The notes: generated by a model not told the origin, from the sequence alone. DNA of 64,000 nt from Streptomyces sp. Alt3 (GCF_030719215.1 NZ_CP120983.1:4960001-5024000), one strand, 5' to 3'. Numbered from the stretch's first letter, positions 35,001-42,541 are shown. A program made the numbers and translations.

Positions 35001-35339
35001 ATGGACCCCGCCGGCGTCCGGTCCAGCGATCACGTGCAGCTGTGCGGGAACGGCGTCGTCGGCCGCCTCGTCGTCCCCGGGTACCTGGAGGGAGAGCACC
35101 GCGCCGTCCGTCAGGGGCGGCTCACCGAGGGCGCAGCGCTGGGGGTCGAGCCGCTCGCGCCCGGCGTACAGCACGATGGCGCCACCGCCCTGCGAGCCCT
35201 CTGGGCCCGCGACCGCCGTGGCCAGGCCGGAGGCGACGGCGGCGAGAGCCGTGCCGGCCGGGGCGGTGACGAGCACGTCGCAGGCGCGCGCCGGGTTCTG
35301 GCCGCTGTGCGGCGCGAGGACGGTCAGCCGGATCTGCAT
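32007..35339 (-). CDS. FHA-domain FtsK/SpoIIIE-type (EccC-like) ATPase
   Basis: About 1110 residues. The N-terminal ~85 residues look like a ubiquitin-like fold. An FHA domain follows (about 95-175) with GRS, SRLHC and DLGSTNGT motifs, able to bind phosphothreonine. After a disordered linker there is a degenerate FtsK-like ATPase module near 395-600 (GLAGPRARLSG in the Walker A position), then a second module near 760-1100 with Walker A GPAGSGRTE (about 795) and LVVLADDFDAL as Walker B. This two-ATPase layout resembles type VII secretion EccC proteins, but no membrane segment is visible. I start it at ATG 35339 (MQIRLTVLAP); the frame is open to 35603. It is divergent from pkaA, so its FHA domain may read kinase output. 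The function is otherwise unknown. Confidence 0.82.
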   Translation of the reverse strand: MQIRLTVLAPHSGQNPARACDVLVTAPAGTALAAVASGLATAVAGPEGSQGGGAIVLYAGRERLDPQRCALGEPPLTDGAVLSLQVPGDDEAADDAVPAQLHVIAGPDAGGVHLLHGGQIRIGRSAEADVPLDDPDVSRLHCAVTVSEDGRVSVADLGSTNGTSLDGADVHDRPVRLAPGALLRLGESTLRLTSGTRTPTLTTAPDGEGHLRVALAEAPGVPVPAGTGTGPAGTGVHGHAYSTAAEHPTHRTYDDGPAGHDDPQRHPSPQVTHGRGAPLTHPEPSRRGGIGAWARRLAGGKGEQAHEAMPGDPSAAGQDPARAAHAPSAPLHSPSAPAGTWPDPATVLLTALGPGPRLWERDTTHPEALVVRLGTTERADLPAVPVTVGLREAGSLGLAGPRARLSGLARSTVAQLAALHSPFDLEIVLISTDRSRSLEERRREWSWLGWLPHLRPMRGQDCRLLLAYDREQAGARAAELERRMQEGPLGSGWASADRSAVAEAARRHAGPYTVVIVDGDPGSAALRETTAGLAGAGAASGIHLICLAETPAASPTSPVAATYDTACRASIAFRECGAVAMLSGDVATALRLLRTAGGQAAGHGTVAAVDAVSVAWAERFGRALAPLRDEGSTALPGRPTAAALPPSARLLDELGLARATPASLMARWASTAEEQPGATVRPAASGAADLDTTGSGRTLSTGPRVAAQRESPDSGRTPFRGSGPTSAGSGRSAYTTAGDGGSPRIGAQRRDSGAVETGPAAASAGYAGRPVIVLGAGPRGPLSVDLADEGPHLLIEGPAGSGRTELLRAVAASLAAAARPDRLGILLIDGAGGEHGERGEGLRPCTELPHVHTHLVASDPVRMREFAQALGGELKRRAELLGSLDFTEWHARYEESQTLTGRRPASAAEQRGDLESPASGTLRLRPAAARPADPGPSPLPRLVVLADDFDALVAPALGSPGRPSAGSVVRVLEAVARDGGRLGVHLVATSARPDRTEDTELARGARLRIVLDPPVVPPSPDEAAPGRGRLGHPDGRVTPFQGGRVTGRIPRTATLRPTVVPLEWERMGDPPARRPVRELGNGPTDLALLASALERAARSVNAEPLPPLIP

Positions 35340-35761
35340 CGCCGTCAGCGGTCCCTTCTGCGCGGGGTGCCCGGCAGGGGAAAAGCCCTGTGATTCCCCC
35401 CACCCGGCACGGACGCGTCGTCCGGTACAGGTCGTCACGGAACGTGAGGCTCCGTACCCCACGGTTCTGTGCTGCAGGCATCCTCGCACCTGCCACTGAC
35501 AACACGCCCGGGGGTGACCGCTTAGTGATCTTGAATGGCCGAGTGTGGGTGTAAAAGTGCCTGCTTGGTCCTGCCGGGGAGGTGCTGCACACTCGTTCGG
35601 CAACCAACTCTTCCGAGTGCGCGTCTTCCCGCTGACACAGCGGTGACGCGACCGGAGGACGACCGACCGGTGCCCCGTACGGCGGCATTAGAGTGGGCCG
35701 GAACACATCCGGGCGGGCCCGGGGGGACCGCAAGCACATCGACCAGCAGGGAGCGCATGAC
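35340..35761. other. Divergent promoter region between the FHA-FtsK gene and pkaA
   Basis: About 420 bp without a supported gene. It contains the palindrome CGCTG-ACA-CAGCG (35630-35642), TTGAAT (35531-35536) with TAAAAG 15 nt on, and a TAGAGT -10 box (35689-35694) preceded 18 nt upstream by GACCGG. Confidence 0.5.
35665..35694 (+). promoter_or_regulatory. Candidate pkaA promoter
   Basis: GACCGG (35665-35670), 18-nt spacer, TAGAGT (35689-35694). This predicts a leader of about 60 nt carrying the GGGAG ribosome-binding site of pkaA. Confidence 0.45.
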
Positions 35762-37411
35762 GTGCGGCCGGTAGGCAGCAAGTACCTGCTCGAGGAGCCG
35801 CTCGGACGCGGCGCCACGGGCACCGTCTGGCGAGCCCGCCAGCGGGAGACCGCGGGCGCCGAGGCGGCCGTCGCCGGGCAGCCCGGTGAGACCGTTGCGA
35901 TCAAGGTGCTCAAGGAGGAACTCGCCAACGACGCGGATGTCGTGATGCGGTTCCTGCGTGAGCGCTCCGTGCTGCTGCGGCTCACCCACGCGAACATCGT
36001 GCGCACCCGGGACCTCGTCGTCGAGGGCGATCTCCTCGCCCTGGTGATGGACCTGGTCGACGGCCCCGACCTGCACCGTTATCTCCGTGAGAACGGTCCG
36101 CTCACCCCGGTCGCCGCCGCGCTGCTCACCGCGCAGATCGCGGACGCGCTGGCCGCGAGCCACGCGGACGGTGTCGTGCACCGTGACCTGAAGCCCGCCA
36201 ACGTGCTGCTCGACGAGCGCAACGGCGAGATGCACCCGATGCTCACCGACTTCGGCATCGCGCGCCTCGCGGACTCCCCGGGCCTGACCCGGACGCACGA
36301 GTTCGTCGGCACGCCCGCCTACGTGGCGCCCGAGTCGGCCGAAGGCCGTCCGCAGACCTCCGCCGTGGACATCTACGGCGCCGGCATCCTCCTGTACGAA
36401 CTGGTCACCGGCCGTCCGCCGTTCGCCGGGGGCACCGCTCTGGAGGTCCTGCACCGGCACCTCAGCGAGGAGCCCCGCCGCCCCGGCAACGTCCCCGAGC
36501 CGCTGTGGACGGTGATCGAACGCTGCCTGCGCAAGGACCCGGACCAGCGGCCCAGCGCCGTGAACCTCGCCCGCGCGCTGCGTACCGTCGGCGAGGGCAT
36601 CGGCGTGCACGCGAACTCGGCGCAGATCGCCGCCGCCGAGGGCGTGGGCGCCCTGCTGGCCCCCGACCCGGCGCCCGCCGCCGTCCCGGAAACCCCGGGC
36701 GCCGCGGACCAGACCCAGGTGCTGCCGAGCAACGCGGGTTCGTACGACCCCGCGGCCCCGACCAGCGTGATGCAGCAGACCCCGGGCGGGGGCGGCCAGG
36801 CCGACCCGACCGCGATGATGCCGCCCGTACCGCCGCGCCCCGACGGCCCCCCGCAGCCCGACGAGCCGCACCCCTGGCAGTCCCAGCTCCGGGCAGCCCG
36901 GGACCGCAACGAGCAGACGCAGGTCCAGTACCTCGACCCGAGCCAGGACCCGCTGCGCCGTCGGCCCCAGCGCCAGCAGCCGCCCCAGGCGCAGCAGCAA
37001 CAGCAGCAACAGCAGCCCCAGGCCCCGCAACGACGGCAGCCGCAGCGCCAGCAGCCCCAGCAGTACCCCCAGCAGCAGCCGCAGCGCTACCAGCAGCCGC
37101 AGCAGCCCCAGCAGCGGCAGCAGTACGCGCCCCCGCAGCAGCCCGCACCCCAGCCGCCGGCCCCGCGACAGCCGAGGCAGCGCAGCGCCAACCCGATGCG
37201 CATCCCCGGCCTCGGCTGCCTCAAGGGCTGCCTGTTCTCCGTGGTGCTGCTGGTCGTCGCCGCCTGGCTCATCTGGGAACTGACGCCGCTTCAGGACTGG
37301 ATCGCCCAGGGGCAGAGCTTCTGGGACGCCATAGGGGACGGCATCGGCAACGTCACCGACTGGTTCAAGGAACTCGGCGGGACCGATTCGGGCGGCACGA
37401 CCGGTCAGTAA
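35762..37411 (+). CDS. pkaA: Membrane Ser/Thr protein kinase PkaA
   Basis: A 549-residue Hanks-type kinase. The kinase domain (about 8-275) has glycine loop GRGATGTV (15-22), Lys48 in VAIKVLKEE, catalytic HRDLKPAN (H140-D142), DFGIARL and APE motifs. A linker follows, then a Gln/Pro-rich tract (about 400-475) with runs of Q coded by CAG/CAA, a single membrane span (about 487-510) and a short extracytoplasmic tail without PASTA repeats. GTG 35762 is preferred: GGGAG lies about 9 nt upstream and the family N-terminus is RPVGSKYLL. The kinase probably phosphorylates itself and FHA partners such as the divergent FHA-FtsK protein. pkaB follows. Confidence 0.93.
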   Translation: MRPVGSKYLLEEPLGRGATGTVWRARQRETAGAEAAVAGQPGETVAIKVLKEELANDADVVMRFLRERSVLLRLTHANIVRTRDLVVEGDLLALVMDLVDGPDLHRYLRENGPLTPVAAALLTAQIADALAASHADGVVHRDLKPANVLLDERNGEMHPMLTDFGIARLADSPGLTRTHEFVGTPAYVAPESAEGRPQTSAVDIYGAGILLYELVTGRPPFAGGTALEVLHRHLSEEPRRPGNVPEPLWTVIERCLRKDPDQRPSAVNLARALRTVGEGIGVHANSAQIAAAEGVGALLAPDPAPAAVPETPGAADQTQVLPSNAGSYDPAAPTSVMQQTPGGGGQADPTAMMPPVPPRPDGPPQPDEPHPWQSQLRAARDRNEQTQVQYLDPSQDPLRRRPQRQQPPQAQQQQQQQQPQAPQRRQPQRQQPQQYPQQQPQRYQQPQQPQQRQQYAPPQQPAPQPPAPRQPRQRSANPMRIPGLGCLKGCLFSVVLLVVAAWLIWELTPLQDWIAQGQSFWDAIGDGIGNVTDWFKELGGTDSGGTTGQ

Positions 37412-37436
37412 CATCCCCCGGTTCGTGTCTTTGTCG

Positions 37437-37467
37437 ACTTCTGCGGGCCCAATTCGCCCGCAGAAGT
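37437..37467 (+). terminator. Hairpin between pkaA and pkaB
   Basis: A perfect 12-bp stem (37437-37448 with 37456-37467) with a 7-nt loop and no T-run. It may end pkaA transcripts or limit read-through into pkaB. Confidence 0.55.
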
Positions 37468-37558
37468 GAAGGTTGGCGCCATCCCGGGCACGCGACCCCC
37501 CGTTCGCCGCGTAACTTTGTCGACCGGGGGGTCAACGCCAGCCGCTGAGGGAGCAGTC

Positions 37559-38797
37559 TTGGCACGGAATATCGGCAGCCGGTACACCGCCCACCAGATC
37601 CTGGGGCGCGGCAGCGCCGGCACGGTGTGGCTCGGCGAAGGGCCCGAGGGCCCGGTCGCCATCAAGCTGCTCCGCGAGGACCTCGCGTCCGACCAGGAGC
37701 TCGTGGGCCGCTTCGTACAGGAACGCACCGCGCTGCTCGGGCTCAGCCATCCGCACGTCGTCGCCGTCCGCGACCTCGTCGTGGACGGCACCGACCTGGC
37801 GCTGGTGATGGACCTCGTGCGGGGCACGGATCTGCGCACCCGCCTGGACCGGGAGCGCCGTCTCGCGCCCGAGGCCGCCGCGGCGATCGTCGCGGACGTC
37901 GCCGACGGCCTCGCCGCCGCGCACCGCGCCGGAGTGGTCCACCGCGACGTCAAGCCGGAGAACATCCTGCTCGACATGGAGGGCCCGCTCGGCCCCGGCG
38001 GTTCACACCCCGCGCTGCTCACCGACTTCGGCGTCGCCAAGCTCATCGACACCCCGCGCCGCACCAAGGCCACCAAGATCATCGGCACGCCGGACTACCT
38101 GGCCCCCGAGATCGTCGAAGGGCTTCCGCCCCGCGCCGCGGTGGACATCTACGCCCTCGCGACCGTGTTCTACGAGCTCCTCGCCGGCTTCACCCCCTTC
38201 GGCGGCGGCCACCCCGGGGCCGTCCTGCGCCGTCATGTGACCGAGACGGTCGTCCCGCTCCCGGGCATCCCCGAGGAGCTCTGGCAGCTGCTGGTCCAGT
38301 GCCTGGCCAAGGCCCCGGCCTCCCGGCTGCGCGCCTCCGAGCTCGCGACCCGGCTGCGTGAACTGATCCCGCTCCTGTCCGGGATACCCCCGCTCGACGT
38401 CGACGAGCCGGACAACGAGGCCGAACCGCAGACCTACGACGAGCAGCAGTACACCCCGGCGCGCGAGGAGCCCCGCCGCCGCGGAGCGGTCCCGCTGGTG
38501 CCCGGATCCTCCCCCGACTCCAACCGCGACACCCACACGAGCATGCGCGTCCCCGCCCCCGACGAACTCTCCGGCGGCCCCCTCGGCACGGCCCGCGCCC
38601 CCCGCGCGCCCGGCAGGCCACGCCCCGGCTCGGCCCGCAACAAGTCGGCGGCCGTCCGCAAGCGCAGGATCACCCTCGGTGTGGCGACCGTCGCCCTGTG
38701 TGCCGCGATAGGGGTCGGCGGATGGTTCGCCACGAGCGGCGACGACCCGGGCTCGTCCCCCGATGACACGCGGAACTCGGCGCCCACGGCCCCCTGA
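37559..38797 (+). CDS. pkaB: Membrane Ser/Thr protein kinase PkaB
   Basis: A 412-residue Hanks-type kinase. The catalytic domain (about 9-270) contains GRGSAGTV (16-23), Lys36 in VAIKLLRED, HRDVKPEN (H128-D130), DFGVAKL and PDYLAPEIV. A charged, disordered juxtamembrane region follows, then one membrane span (about 371-390) and a short outer tail. TTG 37559 is chosen because GAGGGAG is 6 nt upstream and the product length matches the known S. coelicolor PkaB, as I recall about 417 residues. The longer GTG at 37466 would start inside the pkaA-pkaB hairpin. It sits 147 nt after pkaA and may share its promoter. Confidence 0.92.
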   Translation: MARNIGSRYTAHQILGRGSAGTVWLGEGPEGPVAIKLLREDLASDQELVGRFVQERTALLGLSHPHVVAVRDLVVDGTDLALVMDLVRGTDLRTRLDRERRLAPEAAAAIVADVADGLAAAHRAGVVHRDVKPENILLDMEGPLGPGGSHPALLTDFGVAKLIDTPRRTKATKIIGTPDYLAPEIVEGLPPRAAVDIYALATVFYELLAGFTPFGGGHPGAVLRRHVTETVVPLPGIPEELWQLLVQCLAKAPASRLRASELATRLRELIPLLSGIPPLDVDEPDNEAEPQTYDEQQYTPAREEPRRRGAVPLVPGSSPDSNRDTHTSMRVPAPDELSGGPLGTARAPRAPGRPRPGSARNKSAAVRKRRITLGVATVALCAAIGVGGWFATSGDDPGSSPDDTRNSAPTAP

Positions 38798-38853
38798 GAG
38801 GCGGCCCGGGAGAGTCGGGGTCCGGGGGAGGGGCAGGTTCACCCGTCCAGCCG

Positions 38854-38859
38854 TTACGC
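38854..38859 (+). promoter_or_regulatory. -10 box making prfB leaderless
   Basis: TACGCT ends 7 nt before the GTG at 38867, and no usable Shine-Dalgarno sequence precedes that GTG. Confidence 0.4.
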
Positions 38860-38866
38860 TGGACCC

Positions 38867-39973
38867 GTGGCAGTCGTCGATATTTCCGAAGAGCTGAAGT
38901 CCCTCTCCTCGACCATGGGGTCGATCGAGGCCGTCCTGGACCTCGATGCGCTGAGGGTCGACATCGCCGCGCTCGAGGAGCAGGCGGCGGCGCCGTCCCT
39001 CTGGGACGACCCGGACGCGGCGCAGAAGATCACCAGCAAGCTTTCGCACCTCCAGGCCGAGGTCCGGAAGACCGAGACCCTGCGCGGCCGCATCGACGAC
39101 CTCGAGGTCCTCTTCGAGCTCGCCGAGGACGAGGGCGACGCCGACGCGCGCGCCGAGGCGGAGAGCGAGCTGGAGTCCGTCCGGAAGGCGCTGGACGAGA
39201 TGGAGGTCCGCACGCTCCTCTCCGGCGAGTACGACGCGCGCGAGGCCCTGGTCACCATCCGCGCCGAGGCCGGTGGCGTCGACGCGGCCGACTTCGCCGA
39301 GAAGCTCCAGCGCATGTACCTCCGCTGGGCCGAGCGGCACAACTACAAGACCGAGGTCTACGAGACGGCGTACGCCGAAGAGGCCGGCATCAAGTCGACC
39401 ACCTTCGCCGTCGAGGTGCCGTACGCCTACGGCACGCTCTCCGTCGAGCAGGGCACCCACCGGCTCGTCCGGATCTCGCCCTTCGACAACCAGGGCCGGC
39501 GCCAGACGTCCTTCGCGGGTGTCGAGGTGCTGCCCGTGGTCGAGCAGACGGACCACGTCGAGATCGACGAGTCCGAGCTCCGCGTCGACGTGTACCGCTC
39601 GTCGGGCCCCGGCGGCCAGGGCGTCAACACCACGGACTCCGCCGTCCGTCTGACCCACCTGCCCACCGGCATCGTCGTCTCCTGCCAGAACGAGCGCTCG
39701 CAGATCCAGAACAAGGCGTCCGCGATGAACGTCCTCCAGGCGAAGCTCCTCGAGCGCCGCCGCCAGGAGGAGCAGGCGAAGATGAACGCGCTCAAGGGCG
39801 ACGGCGGCAACTCCTGGGGCAACCAGATGCGTTCGTACGTCCTGCACCCGTACCAGATGGTCAAGGACCTGCGTACGGAGTTCGAGATGGGTAACCCGGA
39901 AGCGGTCTTCAACGGCGAGATCGACGGTTTCGTCGAGGCCGGCATCCGCTGGCGCAAGCAGAACGAGAAGTAG
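38867..39973 (+). CDS. prfB: Peptide chain release factor 2
   Basis: A 368-residue cytoplasmic release factor recognising UGA and UAA. It has the anticodon-like SPF tripeptide at about 204-206 (RISPFDNQ) and the catalytic GGQ at about 249-251 (SSGPGGQGVN). The N-terminal helical domain (1-110) and the RMYLRWAE segment are typical. The frame is continuous: there is no in-frame UGA or +1 frameshift site near codon 25, so autoregulation by programmed frameshifting, as in E. coli, is absent. The GTG start has a -10 box 7 nt upstream, suggesting a leaderless message. A strong terminator with T-run follows. Confidence 0.96.
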   Translation: MAVVDISEELKSLSSTMGSIEAVLDLDALRVDIAALEEQAAAPSLWDDPDAAQKITSKLSHLQAEVRKTETLRGRIDDLEVLFELAEDEGDADARAEAESELESVRKALDEMEVRTLLSGEYDAREALVTIRAEAGGVDAADFAEKLQRMYLRWAERHNYKTEVYETAYAEEAGIKSTTFAVEVPYAYGTLSVEQGTHRLVRISPFDNQGRRQTSFAGVEVLPVVEQTDHVEIDESELRVDVYRSSGPGGQGVNTTDSAVRLTHLPTGIVVSCQNERSQIQNKASAMNVLQAKLLERRRQEEQAKMNALKGDGGNSWGNQMRSYVLHPYQMVKDLRTEFEMGNPEAVFNGEIDGFVEAGIRWRKQNEK

Positions 39974-39992
39974 CCTCACCCGTAGGGATTGT

Positions 39993-40035
39993 CGGGCCCG
40001 GACAGTTTTCCCTGTCCGGGCCCGCCCTCTTTTCA
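39993..40035 (+). terminator. prfB intrinsic terminator
   Basis: A 13-bp perfect stem (39993-40005 with 40012-40024), TTTTCC loop, followed by CCCTCTTTT. Confidence 0.9.
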
Positions 40036-40148
40036 CCTCGACGTGTATGCCCGGTAGTTGAGGGGGAGATGTGACCGATGAGTCACAGTCGTGATTCCGA
40101 ATAGCCGTCAAGAACCCCCATAGCGGCCCGTATGCCCCCGAAACGGCC

Positions 40149-40177
40149 TTGACGTAGCCCTTATCTCTGGACAGGGT
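40149..40177 (+). promoter_or_regulatory. Promoter of the sortase-anchored repeat protein
   Basis: TTGACG (40149-40154), 17-nt spacer, CAGGGT (40172-40177). This is a good match to the main vegetative sigma consensus in Streptomyces. Confidence 0.6.
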
Positions 40178-40331
40178 GCTAGAGCAGCACGCGTATGTCT
40201 GGGACAGGTGTGATCGGGGGCGGGCGGGATGACCACGTACGGCGTGGCCCTGCAGAGAAAGTGACCCCGCAGGGCCGAGGACCGCATATGGCTGCTCCAT
40301 CGACGAGATCAGCTACTGGGGGTAGCAACAG

Positions 40332-41198
40332 ATGACGAAGAAGACGCGAATCCGCGTCGCGCGTATAGCCGCTGGTGCGGTTATCGCCGCAGGTGCCTCG
40401 CTCACGGCCGCCGGTGCGGCCCAGGCTGCGGGCATCGTGAACATCGGTGTGGACACCGAAGAGGCCACTGTCAGCACCCAGAGCACGGCGGGCGGCAGCG
40501 ATGCCGGCGGCGTCGACGGCGGTGGCGAGAGCGGTGCCGGTGGCGTCGACGGCGGTGCCGATGGTGGTACTGACGGCGGCACCGACGGTGGCGCCGGTGG
40601 TCTCATCGGCGGCCTCATCGGGGGTGCTGACGGCGGTGCCGATGGTGGTACCGATGGTGGTGCTGACGGCGGCACCGACGGTGGTACCGATGGTGGTACC
40701 GATGGTGGTACTGACGGTGGTACCGATGGTGGTACTGACGGCGGTACCGATGGTGGTACTGACGGCGGCACCGACGGTGGTACTGACGGCGGCACCGACG
40801 GTGGTACTGACGGTGGTACCGATGGTGGTACTGACGGTGGTACCGATGGTGGTACTGACGGTGGTACCGATGGTGGTACTGACGGCGGCACCGATGGTGG
40901 TACCGACGGTGGTACCGATGGTGGCACCGACGGTGGTTCCAGTGCGGGCACCGACGGCGGGACCGACGGCGGATCCACCGGTACGCCGGACCCGTCCTAC
41001 CCGGACGCCGATGACAACACCGACACGGACAGTGTCGGCAACCAGCCGGTCGAGCAGGGCAAGGGCAAGGACGAGCTCGCCGAGACCGGTGCGGCCGAGA
41101 CCACGTTCCTGCTGCTCGGTGCTGCCACGATGATCGCCGGTGGCATCGGCTTCCGCCTCCTGCCGCGTCTGGTCGGCGGCGGTCGTACGGTCGCCTGA
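40332..41198 (+). CDS. Sortase-anchored (LAxTG) surface protein with TDGG repeats
   Basis: A 288-residue secreted, wall-anchored protein. The signal peptide is residues 1-32 (basic KKTRIRVAR, hydrophobic core, AQA cleavage). After a short spacer there is a long tract of GTDG/GADG tetrapeptides (about 70-200), then a Pro/Asp-rich stalk. The sorting signal LAETG (249-253) is followed by a hydrophobic segment and a basic tail (RLLPRLVGGGRTVA). LAxTG is the motif of class E sortases in Streptomyces. The Asp-Gly-Gly pattern suggests an extended, possibly Ca2+-binding spacer, though it is not a true RTX nonapeptide. The repeats are coded by a 12-bp minisatellite. Function is not known to me. Confidence 0.85.
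   Translation: MTKKTRIRVARIAAGAVIAAGASLTAAGAAQAAGIVNIGVDTEEATVSTQSTAGGSDAGGVDGGGESGAGGVDGGADGGTDGGTDGGAGGLIGGLIGGADGGADGGTDGGADGGTDGGTDGGTDGGTDGGTDGGTDGGTDGGTDGGTDGGTDGGTDGGTDGGTDGGTDGGTDGGTDGGTDGGTDGGTDGGTDGGTDGGTDGGSSAGTDGGTDGGSTGTPDPSYPDADDNTDTDSVGNQPVEQGKGKDELAETGAAETTFLLLGAATMIAGGIGFRLLPRLVGGGRTVA
40553..40937. repeat. 12-bp coding minisatellite
   Basis: Tandem copies of GGYACYGAYGGY with mostly synonymous T/C variation, coding GTDG. There are more than 20 units with an interruption near 40590-40620 (AGGLIGGLIGG). It is likely to vary in copy number. Confidence 0.9.
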
Positions 41199-41216
41199 CG
41201 CCCGTAAGCGCATGCA

Positions 41217-41257
41217 GAAGGGCCCGGGAGAGCCTTTACGGCCTTCCCGGGCCCTTC
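41217..41257. terminator. Bidirectional terminator after the repeat protein
   Basis: A perfect 13-bp stem (41217-41229 with 41245-41257) with a 15-nt loop, lying between convergent genes. Confidence 0.75.
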
Positions 41258-41330
41258 CGTGTACCGAGCCGCTCCTGCGGCCGTACGCACACGTTTCAGC
41301 CCCGCCGGGCGGCGAGGTGCCGCCTCCGGC

Positions 41331-41522
41331 TCAGATGGCCTGGTGTGCCAGCAGCGCGAGGGCGGCCACCAGGATCACCATCAGTGCGACGAGCATCGCC
41401 GGGCTGAGCCCGGCGAAGGGTCCCTGCTCCTGCATCCGCTCCCGGCTCGCCCGGCAGACACGGCAGCGGCCCTCGTTCACGGGCGCCGCGCAGTTCGCGC
41501 ACACCAGTCGGTCATAGGTCAT
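41331..41522 (-). CDS. Small zinc-ribbon membrane protein
   Basis: A 63-residue protein. The N-terminal zinc ribbon has Cys8, Cys11, Cys20 and Cys23 (CxxC-x8-CxxC). A short charged linker leads to one membrane span (about 41-61, MLVALMVILVAALALLAH). ATG 41522 (MTYDRLVC) is chosen because a strong GGAGGAGGA lies upstream; the frame is open to 41573. It is convergent with the anchored repeat protein and divergent from ftsE. Such ribbon-plus-helix miniproteins are widespread in actinobacteria without known function; a membrane adaptor role is possible but unproven. Confidence 0.75.
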   Translation of the reverse strand: MTYDRLVCANCAAPVNEGRCRVCRASRERMQEQGPFAGLSPAMLVALMVILVAALALLAHQAI

Positions 41523-41739
41523 GCGCAGTCCTCCTCCCGCGCGGCGGGAGCCGCATTCACGTTCTCTCCGCACAACGCTCCGGGAAACGAGACTGTTCCC
41601 CCTACCACTGTGCCAGCTCGGGCGGGTTTCGGCGCGGCCCGAAGGGCAAGGTCCGGCACGCCCCGTTTCGTTCCATGCCGCTTTCCGTCACAAATCCCTC
41701 ATTGACGGACGCCGACTGCACGCGCTCACCCGGTTCGCG

Positions 41740-41745
41740 TATGGT
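41740..41745 (+). promoter_or_regulatory. -10 box upstream of ftsE
   Basis: TATGGT at 41740-41745 gives a leader of about 30 nt before GTG 41782. The -35 element is weak. Confidence 0.35.
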
Positions 41746-41781
41746 CACGCTCACCTACCCCCGGCCGACCGTGGTGCATCC

Positions 41782-42471
41782 GTGATCCGATTCGACAACG
41801 TCTCCAAGACCTACCCGAAGCAGAGCCGCCCAGCTCTCCGGGACGTCTCACTCGACATCGAGAAGGGCGAGTTCGTCTTCCTGGTGGGCTCCTCCGGCTC
41901 CGGCAAGTCCACCTTCATGCGGCTCATCCTCCGTGAGGAGCGCGCCAGTCAGGGCATGGTCCATGTGCTCGGCAAGGACCTGGCGCGGCTGTCCAACTGG
42001 AAGGTGCCGCAGATGCGCCGCCAGCTGGGCACCGTCTTCCAGGACTTCCGGCTCCTCCCCAACAAGACCGTTGCCGAGAACGTGGCCTTCGCGCAGGAGG
42101 TCATCGGCAAGCCCCGCGGCGAGATCCGCAAGGCCGTGCCGCAGGTGCTCGACCTCGTGGGTCTCGGGGGCAAGGAGGACCGCATGCCCGGTGAGCTCTC
42201 CGGTGGTGAGCAGCAACGTGTCGCGATCGCGCGGGCGTTCGTCAACCGCCCCATGCTGCTGATCGCTGACGAGCCGACCGGCAACCTCGACCCGCAGACC
42301 TCCGTGGGCATCATGAAGCTGCTGGACCGGATCAACCGGACCGGCACCACCGTGATCATGGCGACCCACGACCAGAACATCGTCGACCAGATGCGCAAGC
42401 GCGTCATCGAGCTCGAGCAGGGCCGTCTCGTACGTGACCAGGCGCGCGGCGTCTACGGCTACCAGCACTGA
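41782..42471 (+). CDS. ftsE: Cell-division ABC ATPase FtsE
   Basis: A 229-residue cytoplasmic ATPase. Walker A is GSSGSGKST (36-44), signature LSGGEQQRVAIARA and Walker B LLIADEPTGNLD; MATHDQNIVDQM is the H-loop. It pairs with FtsX to transmit cytoplasmic signals to peptidoglycan hydrolases outside the cell. The start is GTG 41782 (VIRFDNVSKTYP), which gives the standard FtsE length; its ribosome-binding site is poor. It is followed 70 nt later by ftsX, then the S41 protease and smpB, the usual actinobacterial order. Confidence 0.97.
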   Translation: MIRFDNVSKTYPKQSRPALRDVSLDIEKGEFVFLVGSSGSGKSTFMRLILREERASQGMVHVLGKDLARLSNWKVPQMRRQLGTVFQDFRLLPNKTVAENVAFAQEVIGKPRGEIRKAVPQVLDLVGLGGKEDRMPGELSGGEQQRVAIARAFVNRPMLLIADEPTGNLDPQTSVGIMKLLDRINRTGTTVIMATHDQNIVDQMRKRVIELEQGRLVRDQARGVYGYQH

Positions 42472-42541
42472 GAAGGGCCGGCGGCTCGGTCCGCCGGCCC
42501 CTGTGAGCCTCTGCACGAGCATCGAGTACTGAAAGGACGCC

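Larger units (their letters stand above)
39974..40331 (+). other. prfB terminator and structured upstream region of the repeat protein
   Basis: About 358 bp. It holds the prfB terminator, a short GTGAC/GTCAC inverted repeat near 40072-40087, a promoter at 40149-40177 and a leader of roughly 150 nt with an 8-bp long-range stem (40246-40253 with 40269-40276). I see no gene. Confidence 0.5.

Noticed and set aside
38867..38950. Programmed frameshift in prfB
   Set aside because: No in-frame TGA or slippery CTTTGA near codon 25; the reading frame is continuous.
40553..40937. CRISPR-like regular repeats
   Set aside because: Units are contiguous with no unique spacers, code a protein repeat, and no cas genes are present.
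40313..40978. Minus-strand frame of PPSV repeats, and the other open frames over the minisatellite
   Set aside because: A 12-bp repeat keeps every frame open; only the plus-strand frame has a signal peptide, sorting signal and promoter.
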